Positions 58,365-64,000 of a stretch of 64,000 nucleotides of DNA are shown here, in pieces. Source of the stretch: Chimaeribacter arupi (GTDB taxonomy: Bacteria; Pseudomonadota; Gammaproteobacteria; Enterobacterales; Enterobacteriaceae); the NCBI RefSeq assembly GCF_002858805.1, contig NZ_PJZI01000011.1, positions 1-64,000 of the forward strand, written 5' to 3'. The notes under the pieces are model-generated. The model made no database searches. It had not been told where the DNA came from and saw only the letters and a program-made list of their open reading frames with translations. Both the position numbers and the translations under genes were made by a program. Every line of letters starts with the position of its first letter. The first letter of the stretch is position 1.

Positions 58365-58432
58365 AAAATATTGTTAAACCGACGATTCAGATCGGCAGAC
58401 ACGACGACACATAATGATTCAGGAGTAATACC

Positions 58433-60121
58433 TTGGAAAAGGTTTGGCTAACACGGTATCCCTCTGACGTTCCGGCCGAGATTGACCCGGATCGCCACGG
58501 CTCATTGATTGAGATGTTTGAAAACGCAGTGCTTCGCTACGCTGACCAACCGGCGTTTATCAATATGGGGGAGGTGATGACCTTCCGCAAACTGGAGGAG
58601 CGCAGCCGCGATTTTGCTGCCTATCTGCAACATGACCTGAAGCTGAAAAAAGGCGACCGCGTCGCCCTGATGATGCCCAACCTGCTGCAATACCCGATCG
58701 CCCTGTTCGGCGTACTGCGGGCCGGGATGGTCGTGGTCAACGTTAACCCGCTCTACACCCCGCGCGAACTGGAACACCAGCTCAATGACAGCGGTGCCAG
58801 CGCCATTGTGATTGTCTCCAACTTCGCCCATACGCTGGAAAAAGTGGTCTACAACACCCAGGTGCGGCATGTGATCCTGACCCGGCTGGGCGACCAGCTC
58901 TCGGCGGCCAAAGGCACGCTGGTCAACTTCGTGGTGAAATACATCAAACGGCTGGTGCCGAAATACCACCTGCCGGCTGCCATCTCGTTCCGCACGGCGC
59001 TCCAGCGCGGCCGCCGGCTCGAGTATGTCAAACCGGACATCACCAACGACGATCTGGCGTTTCTGCAATATACCGGCGGCACCACCGGCGTGGCGAAAGG
59101 CGCGATGCTGACCCACCGCAATATGCAGGCCAACCTGGAGCAGTCAAAAGCCGCCTACGCGCCGCTGTTGCGCGCCGGGCATGAACTGGTGGTGACGGCG
59201 CTGCCGCTGTACCACATTTTCGCCCTGACGGTGAATTGCCTGCTGTTTATCGAGCGCGGCGGCAGCAATCTGCTGATCACCAACCCGCGTGACATTAACG
59301 GGCTGGTCAAAGAGCTGGCGAAATACCCGTTCACGGCGCTGACCGGCGTCAATACGCTCTACAATGCGCTGCTGAATAACCCGGAGTTCCAGACGCTCGA
59401 CTTTTCCACGTTGCGGCTCTCGGTCGGCGGCGGCATGGCGGTGCAGCGCGCGGTGGCGGAGAAGTGGGAGAAACTCACCGGCAAGCACCTGCTTGAAGGC
59501 TATGGCCTCACCGAGTGTGCCCCGCTGGTGACCGGCAACCCTTACGACCTCAAACACTACAGCGGCAGCATCGGCCTGCCGGTGCCCTCTACGGACATCC
59601 GGCTGGTGGATGACCAGGGGCGGGATGTGCCGATGGGCGAGCCGGGCGAGCTGCTGATCCGTGGCCCGCAGGTGATGCGCGGTTACTGGCAACGGCCTGA
59701 TGCCACAGCAGAAGTGCTGAAAGAGGGCTGGCTCTCGACCGGTGATATCGTTACAGTGGATGAGCAGGGCTTTTTGCGGATTGTGGATCGCAAAAAAGAT
59801 ATGATCCTGGTCTCCGGGTTCAATGTGTACCCGAATGAGATTGAGGATGTGCTGATGCAGCACCCGAAAGTGCTGGAAGCCGCTGCCATCGGCGTGCCCA
59901 GCGAGGCCTCCGGTGAAGCGGTGAAAGTCTGTGTGGTGCGCAAAGAGCCGTCCCTGACGCAAGAGGAGCTGCTGGCCCACTGCCGCCGCCACCTGACCGG
60001 CTATAAAGTGCCGAGAATTATTGAATTCCGTGATGAGCTGCCGAAATCGAATGTCGGTAAGATCCTGCGCCGTGAACTGCGCGACGAACATGTGAAAGCC
60101 AGGCAGAATGCCGCCGCCTGA
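58433..60121 (+). CDS. fadD: long-chain fatty acyl-CoA synthetase FadD
   Basis: The 562-residue AMP-forming enzyme activates long-chain fatty acids with ATP and CoA at the inner membrane during uptake. It contains the ATP/AMP motif [12 protein letters not shown] (about 213-224), the [10 protein letters not shown] motif and the FadD stretch [27 protein letters not shown]. It starts with TTG at 58433, as in E. coli (XKKVWLxRYPxDVP), after AGGAG. A FadR box lies upstream. Confidence 0.98.
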   Translation: MEKVWLTRYPSDVPAEIDPDRHGSLIEMFENAVLRYADQPAFINMGEVMTFRKLEERSRDFAAYLQHDLKLKKGDRVALMMPNLLQYPIALFGVLRAGMVVVNVNPLYTPRELEHQLNDSGASAIVIVSNFAHTLEKVVYNTQVRHVILTRLGDQLSAAKGTLVNFVVKYIKRLVPKYHLPAAISFRTALQRGRRLEYVKPDITNDDLAFLQYTGGTTGVAKGAMLTHRNMQANLEQSKAAYAPLLRAGHELVVTALPLYHIFALTVNCLLFIERGGSNLLITNPRDINGLVKELAKYPFTALTGVNTLYNALLNNPEFQTLDFSTLRLSVGGGMAVQRAVAEKWEKLTGKHLLEGYGLTECAPLVTGNPYDLKHYSGSIGLPVPSTDIRLVDDQGRDVPMGEPGELLIRGPQVMRGYWQRPDATAEVLKEGWLSTGDIVTVDEQGFLRIVDRKKDMILVSGFNVYPNEIEDVLMQHPKVLEAAAIGVPSEASGEAVKVCVVRKEPSLTQEELLAHCRRHLTGYKVPRIIEFRDELPKSNVGKILRRELRDEHVKARQNAAA

Positions 60122-60142
60122 TCGGGTTTGTCATCCATCCCA

Positions 60143-60166
60143 CAACGCCGGCCTGTGCCGGCGTTG
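60143..60166. terminator. GC-rich hairpin between fadD and rnd
   Basis: A perfect 10-bp stem (60143-60152 with 60157-60166) around CTGT. There is no real T run, so it may be a weak terminator or an mRNA-stabilising hairpin between the two genes. Confidence 0.55.
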
Positions 60167-60202
60167 TCACGTATCATCCTTTAGCCGTAAGAGAGTGACG
60201 TT

Positions 60203-61324
60203 TTGAATTATCAGTTGATCACCACCAATTCTGAGCTGGAAGAAGTCTGCCTTCATGCCCGCCAACATGCGCGCATCGCCCTGGATACGGAGTTTATCCG
60301 TACCCGCACCTACTATCCGCAACTGGGCCTGATCCAGCTGTTTGACGGTGAGCGGCTCTCCCTGATTGATCCACTGACCATTACCGGGTGGCAGCCCTTC
60401 CGTGACCTGCTGCAAGATGAGCAGGTGATTAAATTCCTGCACGCCGGCAGTGAGGATCTGGAGGTGTTCCTGAACGCCTTTAACGCCCTGCCGACGCCGA
60501 TGATCGACACCCAAATCCTGGCGGCCTTCACCGGGCGCCCGCTCTCCTGCGGCTTTGCCAAGCTGGTGGCGGAGTACATGGGCGTGGAGCTGGACAAGAG
60601 CGAGTCCCGCACCGACTGGCTGGCACGGCCGCTGAGCAGCCGCCAGTGTGATTACGCGGCGGCCGATGTGTTCTATTTACTGCCGATGGCGCTGCGTCTG
60701 GAGCAGGAGGCAAAAGACGCGGGCTGGCTGGAAGCAGCGCTGGACGAGTGCCGCGCACTCTGCCGCCGCCGCAGTGAGGTGCTGGCGCCGGAACTGGCGT
60801 ACCGTGAAATCAGCAATGCCTGGCAGCTGCGTACCCGCCAGCTGGCGTGCCTGCAAAAACTGGCAGCCTGGCGCCTGCAACAGGCCCGCCAGCGCGATTT
60901 AGCCGTCAACTTTGTGGTGCGTGAGGAGAACCTCTGGCAGGTAGCGCGTTACCAGCCCACCTCGCTGGCCGAGCTGGATACCCTGGGGCTGAGCGGCCCG
61001 GAGATCCGTTACCACGGGCGGACGCTGCTTTCCCTGGTGGAAGAGGGCAATGCTGTGCCGGATGAGGCATTACCGCCGCCGGTCACGAACCTTATCGATC
61101 AGCCGGGCTATAAGCGGGCCTTTAAGGAGCTGAAAGCGGTGATTCAGGAAGCGAGTGAAACCAGTGGCCTGAGTGTGGAATTGCTTGCGTCGCGGCGGCA
61201 AATTAACCAGTTGCTGAATTGGCATTGGGGCTTAAAACAAGGTGACAATCAACCTGAATTAATGTCCGGCTGGCGGGGCGAATTATTGGCTGAAAAATTA
61301 TCAGCGGTATTAAAAGATTTTTAA
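60203..61324 (+). CDS. rnd: ribonuclease D
   Basis: The 373-residue 3'-5' exonuclease helps mature tRNAs and other stable RNAs. It has the DEDD exonuclease fold (ALDTEF with Asp28 and Glu30; FLHAGSEDLEV; DYAAADVFYLLPM) and an HRDC domain (about 205-290). It starts with UUG at 60203, as E. coli rnd does, which is known to limit its translation. Order fadD-rnd-minEDC fits Yersinia/Serratia-type genomes. Confidence 0.97.
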   Translation: MNYQLITTNSELEEVCLHARQHARIALDTEFIRTRTYYPQLGLIQLFDGERLSLIDPLTITGWQPFRDLLQDEQVIKFLHAGSEDLEVFLNAFNALPTPMIDTQILAAFTGRPLSCGFAKLVAEYMGVELDKSESRTDWLARPLSSRQCDYAAADVFYLLPMALRLEQEAKDAGWLEAALDECRALCRRRSEVLAPELAYREISNAWQLRTRQLACLQKLAAWRLQQARQRDLAVNFVVREENLWQVARYQPTSLAELDTLGLSGPEIRYHGRTLLSLVEEGNAVPDEALPPPVTNLIDQPGYKRAFKELKAVIQEASETSGLSVELLASRRQINQLLNWHWGLKQGDNQPELMSGWRGELLAEKLSAVLKDF

Positions 61325-61595
61325 TAATTAAGCAGGCTGAAAGGGAAGGAGACTTTTTGGCCGCTGAAAAAGGGCTCACGGAATAAATTTATTCTGAATA
61401 GGCGGCGAAGGTAAGAATAACGCAGCAGGATGCCAGCGTATTTGAGATAAGTCTTAATGGGTCGCCGCCCTATTATTAAGGGTCGTTATCACCGGATGCT
61501 GTTATTTGCTGGATGTCCGTACAGTAATATAACAGGATAAGCCAGACGGGTGACCGCCCCCTGCATCAACACAGGGGGAGATTAACCCGCTTCAC
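61325..61595. other. intergenic region between convergent rnd and minE
   Basis: The 271 bp contain AT-rich sequence and, next to minE, a hairpin (listed separately). No gene is seen. Confidence 0.4.
61557..61578 (-). terminator. hairpin downstream of minE
   Basis: A 7-bp stem CCCCCTG/CAGGGGG with an eight-base loop, 18 bp beyond the minE stop. The T run on the minus strand is lacking, so termination is uncertain. Confidence 0.45.
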
Positions 61596-61865
61596 TCATT
61601 TCGGTGGTTCTTCTGTATCCGGCAGAGTGACGTTTAATTCCAATACCGAAATATCGTCGCCTTTTTGCTCAAACTGAACGTGCAGCATCTCAGGGTCGAT
61701 TTGGATATATTTACAAATCACCGCCAGAATATCGCGCTTGAGATCCGGTAAATACGGGGGCTCAGAGTCCCCGCGGCGGCGTTCAGCAACGATGATTTGC
61801 AGCCGTTCCTTGGCTATATTGGCTGTCGATTTTTTGCGGGACAGAAAAAAGTCTAACAATGCCAT
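61596..61865 (-). CDS. minE: cell division topological specificity factor MinE
   Basis: The 89-residue protein has an N-terminal anti-MinCD helix (about 1-31, [21 protein letters not shown]) and a dimeric topological domain (about 35-89). It stimulates MinD ATPase and drives the pole-to-pole oscillation that puts the division septum at mid-cell. It is 3 bp after minD in the minCDE operon. Confidence 0.98.
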   Translation of the reverse strand: MALLDFFLSRKKSTANIAKERLQIIVAERRRGDSEPPYLPDLKRDILAVICKYIQIDPEMLHVQFEQKGDDISVLELNVTLPDTEEPPK

Positions 61866-61868
61866 GAT

Positions 61869-62681
61869 TTATCCCCCAAAAAGGCGTTTCAGGAAGCCCT
61901 TCTTCTCTTCTTCAACGAAACGGAAAGGACGCTCCTCGCCCAGCAGGCGCGCCACGGTGTCATCATATGCCTTACCGGCGTCCGATTCCTGGTCAAGGAT
62001 CACCGGTTCGCCCTGGTTGGACGCACGCAGCACGGACTGGTCTTCCGGGATAACGCCCACCAGCGGAATACGCAGGATCTCCAGCACGTCTTCCATGCTC
62101 AGCATGTCACCGCGGTTCACCCGCCCTGGGTTATAGCGCGTCAGCAGCAGGTGCTCCTTGATCGGCCCCTGGCCCTGTTCGGCACGGCGGGATTTGGAGG
62201 AGAGAATGCCCAGGATGCGGTCGGAGTCACGCACGGAAGAGACTTCCGGGTTAGTGGTGATGATCGCCTCATCCGCGAAGTAAAGCGCCATCAGCGCACC
62301 GGTTTCGATACCGGCCGGTGAGTCACAGATGATGAACTCAAAGTCCATTGCCACCAGGTCGTTAAGGATTTTTTCCACGCCTTCGCGGGTCAGGGCATCT
62401 TTGTCGCGGGTCTGTGAAGCAGGCAGGATGTAGAGCTGTTCGGTGCGCTTGTCTTTGATCAGCGCCTGGTTCAGCGTCGCATCGCCCTGGATAACATTGA
62501 CAAAATCATAGACCACGCGGCGCTCACACCCCATGATCAAATCAAGATTACGCAGCCCGATGTCAAAGTCGATGACAACGGTCTTTTTCCCTTTCTGGGC
62601 TAAGCCGGTAGCAATGGCCGCGCTTGATGTAGTCTTGCCAACGCCCCCTTTACCCGATGTAACAACAATAATGCGTGCCAT
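61869..62681 (-). CDS. minD: septum site-determining ATPase MinD
   Basis: The 270-residue ParA-family ATPase has the deviant Walker A GKGGVGKTT (10-18, with Lys11 and Lys16). Its C-terminal amphipathic helix (KGFLKRLFGG) binds the membrane. It recruits MinC and MinE to the membrane in the spatial control of division. It lies between minC and minE. Confidence 0.98.
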   Translation of the reverse strand: MARIIVVTSGKGGVGKTTSSAAIATGLAQKGKKTVVIDFDIGLRNLDLIMGCERRVVYDFVNVIQGDATLNQALIKDKRTEQLYILPASQTRDKDALTREGVEKILNDLVAMDFEFIICDSPAGIETGALMALYFADEAIITTNPEVSSVRDSDRILGILSSKSRRAEQGQGPIKEHLLLTRYNPGRVNRGDMLSMEDVLEILRIPLVGVIPEDQSVLRASNQGEPVILDQESDAGKAYDDTVARLLGEERPFRFVEEEKKGFLKRLFGG

Positions 62682-62704
62682 GAAAAGATTCCTTGTAAAA
62701 GGGC

Positions 62705-63391
62705 TTAGTTTAAAGGTTGTATGGTTAACACGTTCTCTATCAGGCTGAGGCGCGCTGCCTGGCCGGCATATTCCGGCGGGATCTGGTCACTCAGCCAGTA
62801 CTGCCCGGCAATAGACACGAGCTCAGCACTCAGATGCGTGCAGAAAATCTGGCATTGCGCGTCGCCTGACGCGCCCGCCAGTGCGCGGCCGCGCATCATT
62901 CCATAAACATGGATGTTGCCGTCGGCGATAAGTTCAGCCCCGGCACTGACGCTGCTGGTGACGATTAAATCACTGTTACGTGCGTAAATCTGTTGCCCGG
63001 AGCGGACAGGGGTATTAATGATGCGCGTTTTTGCCGGCACATTCTCCGGCACGGCGGGGGCCGGTGGCGGCGCGGCTTTCTGGCCCTTGCCTTCACTCAG
63101 TAGCGGCAACCCGGCGCGCGTGATGGCGCGTTTTAACTGCTCATCTTTACAGCCGCTGATGCCGACAACACGCAGACCTGCAGAAGCAACAGCCTGTTGA
63201 ATCTCTCTCCAGTTAACCTCACCGCTCAGGGAGGCCACGTTGATGACAACAGGGGCATCCTTGAGGAAAGCCGGGGCCTGATCGACTTTATCCTGTAGTG
63301 CCTGACGAATAACCTCAGGCTGCGAATGGTGTAAGTGAACCACCGACAGGGTAAAACTGCTGCCTTTTAGCTCAATGGGCGATTGTGACAT
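62705..63391 (-). CDS. minC: septum inhibitor MinC
   Basis: The 228-residue protein inhibits FtsZ polymerisation. It has an N-terminal domain (about 1-100; [17 protein letters not shown]) and a C-terminal beta-helix domain (about 122-228; [33 protein letters not shown]) that binds MinD. A Pro/Ala linker ([15 protein letters not shown]) joins them. It is the first gene of the minCDE operon. Confidence 0.98.
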   Translation of the reverse strand: MSQSPIELKGSSFTLSVVHLHHSQPEVIRQALQDKVDQAPAFLKDAPVVINVASLSGEVNWREIQQAVASAGLRVVGISGCKDEQLKRAITRAGLPLLSEGKGQKAAPPPAPAVPENVPAKTRIINTPVRSGQQIYARNSDLIVTSSVSAGAELIADGNIHVYGMMRGRALAGASGDAQCQIFCTHLSAELVSIAGQYWLSDQIPPEYAGQAARLSLIENVLTIQPLN

Positions 63392-63526
63392 CTATCCTGA
63401 CTCAGTTTCAGCAACGTAAATCCCCGGAACAGCACCCGGGGGGCGATATTCCGATGTACGCTAAGCATGTTATAGTCACCGGTATATCTAGGCAAGACAC
63501 CGCCCCCATTAAAAAGAGTTAAAAAA

Positions 63527-63799
63527 ATGCTTTGCATGATTTATAGAAGTTCAAAACGCGACCAAACTTATCTTTACATCGAAAAAAGAGACGATTTCTC
63601 CCGTGTGCCGGAGGAGTTGATGAAAAGTTTTGGCCAACCTCAGTTTGCGATGACCATCAATCTGGCGAATCGTCAAAAATTAGCCAACGCGGATATTGAA
63701 AAAGTCCGCGAGGCATTGGCAGAGCAGGGCTATTATTTGCAGTTGCCGCCGCCGGTTGAATCATTATTGAAACAGCCCCTGGATAATAAGCCGGAATAA
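63527..63799 (+). CDS. ycgL: YcgL family protein
   Basis: The 90-residue protein matches YcgL ([51 protein letters not shown]). The fold is a small alpha/beta domain; function is unknown. It is divergent from minC, as in E. coli. The ATG at 63527 aligns with the E. coli core (MFCVIYRSS); a second in-frame ATG follows three codons later. Confidence 0.95.
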   Translation: MLCMIYRSSKRDQTYLYIEKRDDFSRVPEELMKSFGQPQFAMTINLANRQKLANADIEKVREALAEQGYYLQLPPPVESLLKQPLDNKPE

Positions 63800-63939
63800 T
63801 GGGCAATAAGCAGCTTGCAGTGTAATTTCTGCGGAAAATGTGAACGGTGACGCATTGAGCGATCGCACGCGGCACATTTCCGCAGGGCCGGCACTGGTCT
63901 ATCCTGAAGGATCAGATTGGCATAAAAAGGACGACACGT

Positions 63940-64000
63940 ATGAAACAGAGAGCTGTGGCCGCGCTTATCGGCGCACTGACCCTGGCCGGTTGCGCCGGTA
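63940..64000 (+). CDS. start of a lipoprotein gene, cut by the window end
   Basis: The first 20 codons (MKQRAVAALIGALTLAGCAG) form a type II signal peptide with lipobox LAGC and Cys18. AAAAAGGA precedes the ATG at a fair distance. In Serratia/Yersinia-type genomes a murein hydrolase-type lipoprotein often follows ycgL, but too little is visible to name it. Confidence 0.7.
   Translation, partial: MKQRAVAALIGALTLAGCAG

Overview
The window is chromosomal DNA from a G+C-rich member of the Enterobacterales. Serratia and its relatives (Yersiniaceae or a neighbouring family) fit best. The evidence is the close match of most proteins to E. coli counterparts, conserved blocks such as yceB-grxB-mdtH/rimJ-yceH-mviM-murJ, aspS-nudB-yebC-ruvCAB, znuBC/znuA-mepM-lpxM and fadD-rnd-minEDC-ycgL, and enterobacterial Zur, HexR, FadR and Fur operators. 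The species cannot be fixed from sequence alone. No IS element, prophage, CRISPR array or rRNA was seen.

Layout. 1-3059: a tRNA-Ser(GGA) gene (serX position), a divergent peptide-transporter-like POT protein and ghrA. 3358-13396: an accessory block of ten genes replacing ycdX between ghrA and ycdY. It holds two converging operons and a regulatory arm. The plus-strand operon is flavin monooxygenase, RidA-like, DUF1028 and ArgE-like M20 deacylase. The minus-strand operon is fused ABC permease-ATPase, PhyH-type oxygenase, periplasmic binding protein and class II aldolase/adducin protein. A LysR regulator and a second GhrA-like reductase follow. It looks like an uptake and catabolic system for an unknown, probably N-acylated or amino-acid-like compound, and is the best candidate for an undescribed pathway. 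13510-24184: housekeeping genes from ycdY to argS and yecM, with murJ directly facing argS, where related genera carry their flagellar gene blocks. 24181-41231: patB-like, cutC, cmoAB, yecNED, a zinc-ribbon protein, aspS-nudB-yebC, ruvCAB, znuABC, mepM, lpxM. 41307-47878: a desferrioxamine-type siderophore operon (dfoJACS) inserted between lpxM and pykA, with a promoter overlapped by a Fur box. 48479-54337: pykA, hexR, zwf-pgl-eda, an Entner-Doudoroff/pentose phosphate control block with HexR boxes and no edd. 54406-64000: yoaB, yoaA, tsaB, slp, fadD, rnd, minEDC, ycgL and the start of a lipoprotein gene.

The accessory content points to an environmental or plant/soil-associated lifestyle: scavenging of unusual nitrogenous compounds, hydroxamate siderophore production and, if the missing flagellar genes are not elsewhere, possible loss of motility. 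This lifestyle reading is inference.
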